A DNA stretch of 42,812 nucleotides from assembly GCA_902826245.1 (NCBI GenBank), contig CADEEA010000026.1:1-42812 (forward strand). Direction: 5' to 3'. This stretch comes from an uncultured Alphaproteobacteria bacterium. GTDB taxonomy: Bacteria > Pseudomonadota > Alphaproteobacteria > Caulobacterales > Aquidulcibacteraceae. Positions 35,581-42,812 of the stretch are shown piece after piece. The first letter of the stretch is position 1. The number at the start of each line of letters is the position of its first letter. The notes beneath the pieces were generated by a model. The model saw only the letters and a program-made list of their open reading frames with translations. It was not told where the DNA came from and did no database searches. The position numbers were made by a program, and so were the translations under genes.

Positions 35581-36468
35581 ATGCAGACGCTTCAGACCCG
35601 CCTCGCCGAAATCGCCGAACGCGTCAACACGGCGCTCGACGCTTTGCTGCCGAAGCCGCAGGGGCCGGAATCCGAGCTGATGCAGGCCATGCGCTACAGC
35701 GCGCTTGGCGGGGGCAAGCGCCTGCGCCCGTTCTTTACGATCGAGGCCGGGCGCATGTTCGACGCCGACGAAGGCGCATTGCTCCGCGTGGCCTGCGCGA
35801 TTGAGTGCGTACACACCTATTCGCTCATTCATGACGACCTTCCCTGCATGGACGACGATGAATTGCGTCGCGGCCGACCGACTTTGCATCTCGCCTTCGA
35901 TGAAGCGACCGCACTGTTGGCTGGCGATGCGTTGCTTACGTTTGCGTTTGAGCTGATGTCCGAGCCGGAGACCCACCGCGATCCGCAGATGCGCTGCCTG
36001 CTGACCACGGGGCTTGCGCGCGCAGCCGGCGCGTCGGGCATGGTTGCGGGGCAAGCCGCGGACATGGCCGGCGGCGAGATCGATTCCGACCTCATCGCCG
36101 TCACCCGCATGAATCGCTTGAAGACCGGCGCCTTGATCAATTTCTCGGTGGAGGCGGGCGCGATGATCGGTTGCGCCTCCGAGGCCGAACGCACCGCGCT
36201 TTCGCGCTATGCCCACGATGTGGGCCTCGCGTTTCAGATGCGCGACGACATCTTGGACGCAGAGGGCGTGGTGCGCGACACCGGCAAGGCGGTCGGCAAG
36301 GACAAGGATCGCGGCAAAGTCAATTTCGTCACCGTCATGGGCGCGGATGCGACCCGCGAGCGCGTGACGATGCTAGCTGCGCAGGCCAAACAACATTTGG
36401 CGCTATTCGGCCCGCGGGCGCGCATCCTGCTGACCGCCGTCGATTTCGTGGTTGAGCGTCGTTACTGA
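35581..36468 (+). CDS. ispA: Polyprenyl synthetase (farnesyl diphosphate synthase)
   Basis: A 295-residue trans-prenyltransferase that condenses isopentenyl diphosphate with allylic diphosphates. Both aspartate-rich motifs are present: DDLPCMDDDELRRGRPT (first, DDx4D type) and FQMRDDILD (second). ALGGGKRLRP binds isopentenyl diphosphate. HTYSLIHDD before the first motif, with the two-residue insertion, matches short-chain bacterial farnesyl synthase IspA; geranylgeranyl synthase is the main alternative. ATG 35581 follows AGGGGAGG at about 35569. It is usually near dxs in proteobacteria, but dxs is not in this window. Confidence 0.92.
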   Translation: MQTLQTRLAEIAERVNTALDALLPKPQGPESELMQAMRYSALGGGKRLRPFFTIEAGRMFDADEGALLRVACAIECVHTYSLIHDDLPCMDDDELRRGRPTLHLAFDEATALLAGDALLTFAFELMSEPETHRDPQMRCLLTTGLARAAGASGMVAGQAADMAGGEIDSDLIAVTRMNRLKTGALINFSVEAGAMIGCASEAERTALSRYAHDVGLAFQMRDDILDAEGVVRDTGKAVGKDKDRGKVNFVTVMGADATRERVTMLAAQAKQHLALFGPRARILLTAVDFVVERRY

Positions 36469-36499
36469 CCGCGAGCCGCAGTTCTGCTGGTTGGGAGTC

Positions 36500-36556
36500 G
36501 CACACGCGCTCCACGCTCCAACTGAGGCGCCCCGGGCTGGAGCGCGGCGTGCTTTT
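36500..36556 (+). terminator. Candidate terminator after ispA
   Basis: CGCGCTCCA at 36505-36513 pairs with TGGAGCGCG at 36538-36546; outside an internal loop the stem continues with GCAC (36500-36503) and GTGC (36549-36552). TTTT follows at once (36553-36556). The 24-nt loop is long and GC-rich. The position, about 30 bp after the ispA stop and before the methyltransferase start at 36574, fits a partial terminator. Confidence 0.45.
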
Positions 36557-36573
36557 GCGCTACACCATCGCCC

Positions 36574-37638
36574 ATGCCCCTAGCCCGCGATATTGCCCGC
36601 GCCCGTTACGCCGCAGCGCAGGGCGCGCGCGTCGCTTGGTATCTCGGGCAATACATGCTGGCGAGGCGGATTTCGGGGCCGTTCGATCGTCCGGGCGAGC
36701 CGCAATTCAAGCCGAGCAGCCCCGAGGGCGATCCCAAACGCATTCGCGCCGCATTTCTCGACCTATTCGCCAAGGACCGCGCCAACATCGAGGCGGGCCT
36801 CTACCCAGCTCCCAAAGATGTTGCGCCCGCAAAAGCGCTCACGGCGTTGCGAAATTCGGCGCGCTTCTTTCGGGACCTTCCGAACGTGGATCGCCGCCGC
36901 CTGCAACGCGCGGGTTTCGAGGTGCGCAAGGCCGCAAAACAGCAGAGCGGCCGCTACCCCAATTATTATCTGCAAAACTTCCATTATCAGAGCGGGGGGT
37001 GGCTCTCGCCGGAGAGCGCCAAGATTTACGACACCCAGGTTGAGATATTATTCGGCGGCGCCGCTGATGCGATGCGGCGCATCGCGCTCGGTTCGCTGGC
37101 GCGCGCTATCAAGGGCGTGGATCAACGGCGCGTGCGGCTGCTCGATCTGGCGTGCGGCAATGGGCGGTTCCTGGTGCAGATATTGGCCGCCTTCCCGCGC
37201 ATAGCGGCGGCGGGCTTGGATTTATCGCCTGCGTATTGCGCGGAAGCGCGCACGCGGCTTGCGCCGTGGCCGCAGGTGGAACTCGTGACCGGCGCGGCCG
37301 AACAGGCGCCGTTCGAGAGCGAGCGCTTCGACGCGATCACCTGCGTCTACTTGTTTCATGAATTGCCGCCACGCGTGCGGCGAGACGTGGCGCGCGAGAT
37401 CGCGCGATTGTTGAGGCCAGGGGGCGTGCTGGTGCTGGCTGATTCCATACAGGGCGGCGATGCGCCCGATCTTGACCGCATGCTGGAATATTTTCCGATC
37501 GGATTTCACGAGCCGTATTTCGGCAGCTATGTCGGGGAGGACCTGCCCGCTCTGTTCGCCGAAGCCGGGTTGCGCCACGAACAGACGGAGACGGAGCTCG
37601 CGTTTCTCACCAAGGTCGTGCGCTTCCGTCGGGATTAG
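36574..37638 (+). CDS. Class I SAM-dependent methyltransferase
   Basis: A 354-residue protein. The first about 180 residues are unrecognised and helical, with a conserved-looking NYYLQNFHYQSGGWLSPESA just before the catalytic domain. The methyltransferase fold follows: motif I LLDLACGNGRFLVQI near residue 188, acidic loop GLDLSPAYC, motif II/III region FDAITCVYLFHELPPRVRRD and LLRPGGVLVLADS. The C terminus has FPIGFHEPYFGSY. No signal peptide. Substrate unknown; the large N-terminal extension with the same layout occurs in proteins annotated only as methyltransferases. It sits about 100 bp after ispA, in the same direction. Confidence 0.87.
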   Translation: MPLARDIARARYAAAQGARVAWYLGQYMLARRISGPFDRPGEPQFKPSSPEGDPKRIRAAFLDLFAKDRANIEAGLYPAPKDVAPAKALTALRNSARFFRDLPNVDRRRLQRAGFEVRKAAKQQSGRYPNYYLQNFHYQSGGWLSPESAKIYDTQVEILFGGAADAMRRIALGSLARAIKGVDQRRVRLLDLACGNGRFLVQILAAFPRIAAAGLDLSPAYCAEARTRLAPWPQVELVTGAAEQAPFESERFDAITCVYLFHELPPRVRRDVAREIARLLRPGGVLVLADSIQGGDAPDLDRMLEYFPIGFHEPYFGSYVGEDLPALFAEAGLRHEQTETELAFLTKVVRFRRD

Positions 37639-37671
37639 AGCGGTAGCCTTACCGGCCGGAGGCCGCGCGCT

Positions 37672-38253
37672 CTAGAACGGAACTGTCTTCACGATTTCGG
37701 CAGGCCGGGGCGCTTCGATTTTGACCGGCGCGTCGTCGTCTTCAGTCGCCAGTTCAAGCGTGTCGGCGCCCTCGGTAACGGCTTCCCCTTCCTCGCCAGC
37801 GATTGGACCGCCAAGTAATTGTTCCGAAGCCGGGGAATAGGAGACGGCGATAACGCGTGCATTATCGGGCAGGGCGGCAATATAGGCGGCCGGCGGCTGG
37901 TAGGGGATGTCTGGGAGCGCGGCCAGGACCACAAAGCGCGGCGCGGGTTGAGCTGCCTCTGCACGGGCGCCAAGTTCCAGCCCGCCGCCCAGCAGAGCGT
38001 CAGCGCTCATGGCTGCAAACAGCGCGATCGTCGCGAAGGTTCCCGTGGCCGCCATCCGATCCTGCAGGCGGTCGCTGCGGATTTTTGCGGCGCTGGCTTT
38101 CGCCTGGGCGGCGCCAGTAGAGAACCAGTTAGCGAATTTGCTGGCGGCGCTTCCGGCGCCGTGACGAATTTGCTTCGTGCGCGCAACCGACTTCGCCAGG
38201 AACGCCTTCCCGTTAGTCAGACCCAGAGCGATCAGCGCACGACCCGTAAGCAT
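37672..38253 (-). CDS. Unknown protein with one membrane helix (193 aa)
   Basis: I do not recognise this protein. The N-terminal 65 residues are basic and Ala-rich (KAFLAKSVARTKQIRHG); one probable membrane helix (GTFATIALFAAMSADALLGG) lies at about 70-92; the rest is Pro/Ala-rich with a hydrophobic stretch (FVVLAALPDIPYQPPAAYIA) and an acidic end (LELATEDDDAP). The frame is closed by TAG at 37672 and starts at ATG 38253. It is convergent with the methyltransferase gene and divergent from the hydrolase gene. Codon use looks native. Confidence 0.65.
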   Translation of the reverse strand: MLTGRALIALGLTNGKAFLAKSVARTKQIRHGAGSAASKFANWFSTGAAQAKASAAKIRSDRLQDRMAATGTFATIALFAAMSADALLGGGLELGARAEAAQPAPRFVVLAALPDIPYQPPAAYIAALPDNARVIAVSYSPASEQLLGGPIAGEEGEAVTEGADTLELATEDDDAPVKIEAPRPAEIVKTVPF

Positions 38254-38400
38254 CCGGCCCTCCGTCGGCTCCGGTGCTTATACTCCACACCTGTGAGGGG
38301 AACAAGAAATAACGGATTCGTCACACGAGACCTGTGCGCTGGTGTGCCCGCTTGCTTTGGACCGGACGGGCTTGCTTAGTTTCGCCAGGGAGAGGCTCGA

Positions 38401-39726
38401 ATGGCTGGGGACAAGATCGCGATCGTCACGGTTCACGGCACCGGCGACACCGCCGATAGCGCGGACGGCCAGAAATGGTTCCAGCGCGGGGGCGCGTTCA
38501 GCGAGCGTTTGCGCCAGAGGCTCGCGCAACAAGGCTTGGAAGCCGAGATCGTCCCGGTGCTTTGGTCAGGGGCCAACAGCGCCGCCGAGCGTGAGAAGGG
38601 AGCTGAGAAACTGGCGGGCGAACTGCGCAAGGCCGCGCGCCGCTATGCCAGCGTGCATGTCATCGGGCATTCCCACGGCGGCAATGTCGCCAACGAAGCG
38701 GCGGTGCGGTTGCGCTGGGGACGCAAGCGGCGCTCGGGCGAGCCGATTGCGAGCCTTGTCACCGTGGGCACGCCGTTTCTCAATCTGCGTACTGGGTGGT
38801 TTCAGCGCCTGGCCGGCGCGCTGTTCTTCTTGCTGACCTGGGGCAGCATCATCATTTTTCCGTTGTTGGCGGCGGCGATGTGGTTCGCCGACAATCGGCT
38901 GGAGACGCCGGTGCTGCTGACCATGTTTGGGCTGGTCGGTGCGTGTCTTTTGTTTATGTACGGCATCTCGCAGCGCGGCGCGCGCCGAATTTTTCGGCCA
39001 CGCCGATCCGATAGCGACGCGCACGCAATCTACGCCATCTGGCACGAGAACGACGAGGCGATCAGTTTCCTGCGTCGGGTCGAGGATTTGCCGATTGAGC
39101 CGTTTCCAAAGGGATCGCTGTTCCGTGGCTCGAGCGCGGCTGCGATCAGCTGGGGCGTGCTGGCAGTGCTGGCGTTCGGACTGGGCGTGCCGCTGAACTA
39201 CATGCTGGGCGGACCCGACATCATGAGTTTCGGCGGCGGCGAGGCCGACCGTTCGGCGAATATCTTCACAGCAACCATCATCGCGTTCTCGTTCGCCCCG
39301 GCGATTTTTGTGCTGACCTACGGGCTCTATCGGTTTCTCATCGGCGGCGCGGCGGAAGTCGGTGCGCGCAAGCCGTTGAACGGGTTTGTCTCCGGCGTGC
39401 TGCGCGGCGTGGCGCTTGGCCGCGACGGCGACCAAGTGATCTGCAATGTCGCCACGGATTCTCACACCCACGCGACAAAGAGCGTGAAATTGGAGGGCGA
39501 GTGCGCGCAGCGCATGCAATCGGCCTCCGGCGCGGCGGCGGACAAGCTGATCGATAAATACCGCTGGTCGCTGTTCACCGTCGGCGCCGACACCAACGCG
39601 CCGCTCAGCAATCTCGCTACCGACGCGATGACCTGGGACAGCCTCATCCACACGACCTATTTCGATCAGCCCGAGGTGCTGGAACTGGTGGCCGCGCATA
39701 TCGCCGCCAATGCAAGTAGACCATAG
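38401..39726 (+). CDS. Membrane-embedded alpha/beta-hydrolase-like protein
   Basis: A 441-residue protein with a lipase-like head and a membrane tail. The N-terminal part has the first strand and oxyanion segment IVTVHGTGDTADS and the nucleophile elbow VHVIGHSHGGNVANEA with Ser91; LVTVGTPF follows. About four membrane helices come next (near residues 137-160, 170-187, 243-263, 290-312). The last about 100 residues are soluble and carry MTWDSLIHTTYFDQPEVLEL, whose His could complete a triad, far from Ser91. This layout resembles poorly studied membrane-bound lipase-like proteins. The substrate is unknown. ATG 38401 follows AGGGAGAGG. Confidence 0.75.
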   Translation: MAGDKIAIVTVHGTGDTADSADGQKWFQRGGAFSERLRQRLAQQGLEAEIVPVLWSGANSAAEREKGAEKLAGELRKAARRYASVHVIGHSHGGNVANEAAVRLRWGRKRRSGEPIASLVTVGTPFLNLRTGWFQRLAGALFFLLTWGSIIIFPLLAAAMWFADNRLETPVLLTMFGLVGACLLFMYGISQRGARRIFRPRRSDSDAHAIYAIWHENDEAISFLRRVEDLPIEPFPKGSLFRGSSAAAISWGVLAVLAFGLGVPLNYMLGGPDIMSFGGGEADRSANIFTATIIAFSFAPAIFVLTYGLYRFLIGGAAEVGARKPLNGFVSGVLRGVALGRDGDQVICNVATDSHTHATKSVKLEGECAQRMQSASGAAADKLIDKYRWSLFTVGADTNAPLSNLATDAMTWDSLIHTTYFDQPEVLELVAAHIAANASRP

Positions 39727-39745
39727 CCGCCGCGAGATTGTTAGT

Positions 39746-40840
39746 TCAGCGTCCGGTCTGACCTTTGTGGCGCAATTTCGCATCCGCCAGCACACATGCC
39801 AACATCGCTTCCGCCACCGGCGCGGCGCGGATGCCGACGCAAGGGTCGTGGCGGCCCTTGGTGGAGATTTCGGCGTTCTGGCCGAAGCGGTCGATGGTTT
39901 GGCGCGGAGTGAGGATGGAGGAGGTGGGCTTGATGGCGAGGCGCGCCACGATTGGCTGACCGGTTGAGACGCCGCCGAGTATCCCCCCAGCCTTGTTGGA
40001 CAAGAATTCCGGCTTGCCGTCAGCGCCGGCGCGCATTTCGTCGGCGTTCTCCACGCCGCTTAGCGCCGCCGCGGCAAAGCCCGCGCCGATCTCCACGCCC
40101 TTGACCGCATTGATGCTCATCAGCGCGCCGGCGAGTTCGCCGTCGAGCTTGCCGTAGATCGGCGCGCCCCAGCCGGCGGCAACGCCGGTCGCCTCCACTT
40201 CAACAATGGCGCCGAGTGAATTGCCGTGCTTGCGGGTTTCGTCGAGCAGCGCCTCCCATGCCTTCGCGGTCTCGGCATCGGGACACCAGAAGGGATTGTT
40301 CTCGCACTCGGTCCAATCCCAGCGCGCGCGGTCGATGGCGACGCTGCCGATTTGTACAAGGGCGGCGCGGATGCTGATATCCTCGCCCAGCACCCTCCGC
40401 GCCACAGCGCCAGCGGCAACGCGCGCAGCTGTTTCGCGAGCGCTGGCGCGGCCGCCGCCGCGATAATCGCGCACGCCGTACTTGGCGTCGTAGACGTAGT
40501 CGGCGTGGCCCGGGCGGTAGAGATCGCGGATCTCGTCATAATCGCGCCCGCGCTGGTCGATGTTCTCGATCATGAGCGAAATCGGCGCGCCAGTGGTGAC
40601 CGGCCCGCCGGTGCGGCCGTCCTCGAACACGCCAGAGAGGATTTTCACTTCGTCCGGCTCCTGGCGCTGGGTGACGAAGCGGCTCTGGCCGGGGCGGCGG
40701 CGGTTGAGCCAGTACTGGATGTCGGCCAGCGTCAGCGGCAGCCCGGGAGGGCACCCGTCCACCACGCAGCCCAACGCCGGCCCATGGCTTTCGCCCCAGG
40801 TGGTGACGCGGAACAGGTGGCCGAAACTGTTGTGGGACAT
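39746..40840 (-). CDS. aroC: Chorismate synthase
   Basis: AroC converts 5-enolpyruvylshikimate 3-phosphate to chorismate with reduced FMN, the last step of the shikimate pathway. The 364-residue protein starts with the canonical [19 protein letters not shown] and has [57 protein letters not shown] and [18 protein letters not shown] near the end. The longer open frame upstream of ATG 40840 is not family-like and is rejected. It is divergent from the antitoxin gene across 105 bp. Confidence 0.98.
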   Translation of the reverse strand: MSHNSFGHLFRVTTWGESHGPALGCVVDGCPPGLPLTLADIQYWLNRRRPGQSRFVTQRQEPDEVKILSGVFEDGRTGGPVTTGAPISLMIENIDQRGRDYDEIRDLYRPGHADYVYDAKYGVRDYRGGGRASARETAARVAAGAVARRVLGEDISIRAALVQIGSVAIDRARWDWTECENNPFWCPDAETAKAWEALLDETRKHGNSLGAIVEVEATGVAAGWGAPIYGKLDGELAGALMSINAVKGVEIGAGFAAAALSGVENADEMRAGADGKPEFLSNKAGGILGGVSTGQPIVARLAIKPTSSILTPRQTIDRFGQNAEISTKGRHDPCVGIRAAPVAEAMLACVLADAKLRHKGQTGR

Positions 40841-40874
40841 TTGTCGTAATTGCCATTGTTCGCCGCCGCCATCA

Positions 40875-40901
40875 ATGACCACATGGCCACATGACCCCAT
40901 G
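40875..40901 (+). promoter_or_regulatory. Candidate operator between aroC and vapB-like gene
   Basis: CATGG at 40882-40886 and CCATG at 40897-40901 form an inverted repeat around 10 bases, overlapping a direct repeat of ATGACC (40875-40880 and 40891-40896). It lies 45-70 bp before the antitoxin start, where ribbon-helix-helix antitoxins usually repress their own promoter. The arms are short, so chance is possible. Confidence 0.33.
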
Positions 40902-40945
40902 ATTTCGATTGAGCGCTGGGGGCAGATGTGATAATTTCTAAGGGC

Positions 40946-41194
40946 ATGGCTGAATTGAAGATCCGCGATGTCAGCGATTCCACTGTCGCGTTCTACCGTC
41001 AGCGCGCCAGCGCGAAGGGCATCAGCCTTGAGGAGGAACTGCGCCAGACGTTGGCTGAGGAGCGCCGCCGTGTAGGCCGCGAGTGGGCCGAACGCCTCGC
41101 GGCGCACCTCGCGGCTCAGGAAGCGGTGTATGGCATTTTGCCGGACTCCACGCCTGGGATTCGCGCCGAGCGCGACGGTGAGCCGGAACCGTGA
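40946..41194 (+). CDS. FitA/VapB-type antitoxin
   Basis: An 82-residue antitoxin. The N-terminal region ([20 protein letters not shown], then [19 protein letters not shown]) is a ribbon-helix-helix DNA-binding domain of the FitA type; the C-terminal tail ([20 protein letters not shown]) is the toxin-wrapping part typical of such antitoxins. ATG 40946 is preferred over GTG 40928 because the beta strand begins right there. The stop overlaps the toxin start (GTGA), the usual arrangement of vapBC pairs. Confidence 0.85.
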   Translation: MAELKIRDVSDSTVAFYRQRASAKGISLEEELRQTLAEERRRVGREWAERLAAHLAAQEAVYGILPDSTPGIRAERDGEPEP

Positions 41195-41604
41195 CCACCC
41201 TTGTCGTCGATGCGAGCGTTCTGGTGAAGACGTTTTTGCGCGAACCTGACTCGCATCGAGCGATTGCGCTTTTGGGCGCTAACAGTTTGGAGGGACCCGC
41301 CGCCGTTGCGGTCGAAATCGCGTCGGCGATTACGAGGCGCTTCCGCATGGGTGGGATTGCGCGCGCGGGCGCAGAAACTGCATTGTCGGAGGCGCGCGCC
41401 TATTTCGCATCGCGGGCGATGCTCTTGCATAGCGATGCGCAATTGCTGCCGCGCGCCGAAGAAATCGCCCTCGAACTCAAACACGCTCTCAGGGATTGCG
41501 TGTATGTTGCGCTGGCAGAGCGCGTCGGCGGCGAACTAGTCACCGCCGATGCTGTGCTTGTCGCGCGAGCGGCTGCGCACTTTCCCTTCGTGAAGCCGCT
41601 ATGA
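41191..41604 (+). CDS. VapC-type PIN-domain toxin
   Basis: A 137-residue PIN-domain ribonuclease. The acidic metal-binding residues are visible in order: [11 protein letters not shown] (Asp7), AVEIASAI (Glu), [13 protein letters not shown] (Asp) and [12 protein letters not shown] (Asp). VapC toxins cleave RNA, often tRNA, when released from their antitoxin. All key residues are intact, so the toxin is probably functional. The GTG start overlaps the antitoxin stop, and its own stop overlaps pdxH (ATGA), which is unusual for a toxin gene. Confidence 0.9.
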   Translation: MTTLVVDASVLVKTFLREPDSHRAIALLGANSLEGPAAVAVEIASAITRRFRMGGIARAGAETALSEARAYFASRAMLLHSDAQLLPRAEEIALELKHALRDCVYVALAERVGGELVTADAVLVARAAAHFPFVKPL

Positions 41605-42266
41605 GCGACCCAAACTTGATCCCCCCGTCGCCCAGCTACGATCCCACCGCAACACCCCCGCCGGACGACGCGGCGTTATTCGCGGAAGCCGAGCCGTTCG
41701 CCTTGTTCGCGCGCTGGTTCAAGCAGGCCAGGGACAAGGAGCCCAACGACGCCAACGCCATGGCGCTCGCAACTGCCGATGCCAACGGCGCGCCGGACGT
41801 GCGCATGGTGCTGCTGAAGGATTTCGACGCGCAGGGGTTTGTTTTCTACTCCAACGCCGAAAGCGCCAAGGGCTTGCAGCTTGAGGCCAATCCGCGCGCG
41901 GCCTTGTGCTTTCACTGGAAGACCCTGCGTCGGCAGGTGCGCGTGCGCGGGCTGATCGAGCCGGTGCGCGCGGAGGAGGCCGACGCATATTTCCAGACCC
42001 GCGACCGCGGCGCGCGTCTCGGCGCGTGGGCAAGCGAACAATCGCGCCCGCTGCCAGATCGCTTGGCGCTGGAGAAACGCGTGGCGGAGTTCGCGCTGAA
42101 ATTCGGCCTGGGTGAAGTGCCCCGCCCGCCGCACTGGCGTGGCTGGCGGCTGGTTCCTTCACACATCGAGTTCTGGCGCGACCGCCCATTCCGCCTGCAC
42201 GATCGGCTGGTGTTCACACGCGAAACGCTGGGTGCAGTGTGGGAGAAGCGCCGGCTCTATCCTTGA
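41601..42266 (+). CDS. pdxH: Pyridoxamine 5'-phosphate oxidase
   Basis: PdxH oxidises pyridoxine or pyridoxamine phosphate to pyridoxal phosphate with FMN. The 221-residue protein shows the family line: [39 protein letters not shown], the FMN-binding [30 protein letters not shown] and the C-terminal signature [16 protein letters not shown] then RLHDRLVF, ending RRLYP. Start ATG 41601 overlaps the toxin stop by 4 nt, so pdxH is translationally coupled to the toxin-antitoxin genes. Confidence 0.97.
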   Translation: MSDPNLIPPSPSYDPTATPPPDDAALFAEAEPFALFARWFKQARDKEPNDANAMALATADANGAPDVRMVLLKDFDAQGFVFYSNAESAKGLQLEANPRAALCFHWKTLRRQVRVRGLIEPVRAEEADAYFQTRDRGARLGAWASEQSRPLPDRLALEKRVAEFALKFGLGEVPRPPHWRGWRLVPSHIEFWRDRPFRLHDRLVFTRETLGAVWEKRRLYP

Positions 42267-42305
42267 GGCGGCGCTCGCAGTCATTGAAGTAAAGGGCAGG
42301 AATGT

Positions 42306-42471
42306 GTGCGCAGGGCTGGGCGGGCCGTTTCCCTTGATCGATGTCGCGCTCGGCTTGGACCGCCCAACCTTCAGCATCGCATTTGCGTAAGAAGGTGCGG
42401 GACGCGTATTTGCTTTTGCGCCTGACCTGGAGCCGCCAGTTGCCGGATTTGAGCTTGACGATGACCGCCAC
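42306..42471 (-). pseudogene. Remnant of a tyrosine-recombinase (phage integrase) N terminus
   Basis: On the minus strand, from a GTG at 42471, the frame reads VAVIVKLKSGNWRLQVRRKS, KYASRTFLRKCDAEGWAVQA, ERDIDQGKRP. This matches the arm-binding N-terminal domain of site-specific integrases of prophages and islands (SGxWRxQVRRKGxxxSxTFxxKxDAxxWAxxxE). After about 55 codons the resemblance stops and the frame ends at 42214 inside pdxH, so the catalytic domain with the RHRY residues is absent. It lies next to the 5' end of dusA and points away from it, the arrangement of dusA-targeting integrases. I infer a decayed island end. Confidence 0.65.
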
Positions 42472-42472
42472 T

Positions 42473-42584
42473 GCACACGCCTCCGCGAACCTAGATTTCG
42501 TGTGCGCTCCGTGTGCACGCAGAATGGAATTCACCGGAATTGACAGAACACGAGGTGAACCGAACTGCACACGCAGCGCACACG
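42473..42584. promoter_or_regulatory. Array of five GCACACG heptamers
   Basis: GCACACG occurs on the plus strand at 42473-42479, 42567-42573 and 42578-42584, and inverted (CGTGTGC) at 42499-42505 and 42510-42516. The two inverted copies are exactly 11 bp apart, and so are the last two direct copies, about one helical turn; together they face each other. The array lies between the integrase remnant and dusA. Candidates are integrase arm-type sites, excisionase sites or an operator of dusA. Confidence 0.5.
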
Positions 42585-42609
42585 CCGGCCTTGTTATCGT
42601 TCAAAAAAC

Positions 42610-42812
42610 ATGAAAAATCAATCGCATAAGTTCTCCGTTGCGCCTATGATGGATTGGACGGATCGGCATTGCCGGGTGTTTCATCGGCGGCTTACGCGCC
42701 ATGCGCTGTTGTACACTGAGATGTTGACCGCGGACGCAATCATTCACGGAGATCGCCAGCGGCTCTTGGGCCATTCCGACATCGAGCATCCGCTCGCCCT
42801 TCAAATCGGCGG
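42610..42812 (+). CDS. dusA: tRNA-dihydrouridine synthase A, N-terminal part (3' end outside window)
   Basis: DusA reduces uridine to dihydrouridine at positions 20 and 20a of tRNA with an FMN cofactor. Only the first 67 residues are present. They are diagnostic: [19 protein letters not shown] (FMN-binding start of the TIM barrel), [17 protein letters not shown] and HPLALQIGG at the window edge. The start is ATG 42610. The 5' coding segment at about 42636-42665 corresponds to the region known as the attachment site of dusA-specific integrases. The frame is intact as far as seen. Confidence 0.95.
   Translation, partial: MKNQSHKFSVAPMMDWTDRHCRVFHRRLTRHALLYTEMLTADAIIHGDRQRLLGHSDIEHPLALQIG

Noticed and set aside
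35365..36216. 283-residue open frame on the minus strand opposite ispA
   Set aside because: It is antisense to ispA with both Asp-rich motifs; no recognisable family.
38566..39795. 409-residue open frame on the minus strand opposite the lipase-like gene
   Set aside because: The sense strand has clear hydrolase and membrane motifs, while the antisense product is low-complexity and basic.
40841..41107. N-terminal extension of aroC by 89 codons
   Set aside because: Chorismate synthases begin at the SHNSFGH motif; the extension overlaps the antitoxin gene and is not conserved-looking.

Overview
The window is a GC-rich, densely packed stretch of alphaproteobacterial chromosome. The family make-up and order (recA then alaS, mreBCD-mrdA-rodA, an Mla-type lipid ABC transporter, a TipN-like coiled-coil protein) suggest Caulobacterales or a Hyphomonadaceae relative. 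That placement is inference; no 16S or other decisive marker is present. Many adjacent genes overlap by 4 nt (ATGA or GTGA), so operons are tightly coupled.

Layout. 1-4464: 3' end of recA, a VOC protein, alaS and a GNAT acetyltransferase. 4465-5076: two related long palindromes and a small unknown gene. 5152-7543: a crotonase-fold enzyme and an OmpA-type outer-membrane protein with flanking hairpins. 7644-12709: an arginine succinyltransferase (AST) operon in the order M20 hydrolase, astA, astD, astB, followed by a secreted NTF2-like protein. 13708-15790 (minus): DUF924, Uma2 and a 2OG-Fe(II) oxygenase, with a divergent GIY-YIG gene. 16352-18470: a TVP38 membrane protein and a sorbosone-dehydrogenase-like lipoprotein. 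18488-20077 (minus): a multi-domain trypsin-like membrane protein. 20360-26170: the cell-elongation operon mreB, mreC, mreD, mrdA (PBP2), rodA. 26173-28441: divergent proline iminopeptidase and MFS transporter. 28569-31915: an Mla-type transporter (STAS-MlaE fusion, MlaF, MlaD, auxiliary lipoprotein). 31885-35380 (minus): TipN-like protein, GNAT enzyme and a TIR-like membrane protein. 35581-39726: ispA, a methyltransferase, an unknown minus-strand gene and a membrane-embedded alpha/beta hydrolase. 39746-42812: aroC, a VapBC-type toxin-antitoxin pair translationally coupled to pdxH, a decayed integrase start and the 5' end of dusA.

Most of the window is core metabolism and envelope biogenesis. 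The accessory signals are the twin palindromes at 4500-4665, the integrase relic with its array of GCACACG heptamers beside dusA (42306-42585), the toxin-antitoxin pair in front of pdxH, the TIR-like membrane protein and the protease with a histidine-rich loop. I see no CRISPR array, tRNA, rRNA or intact insertion sequence. No similarity search was run: family names rest on motifs recognised by eye.
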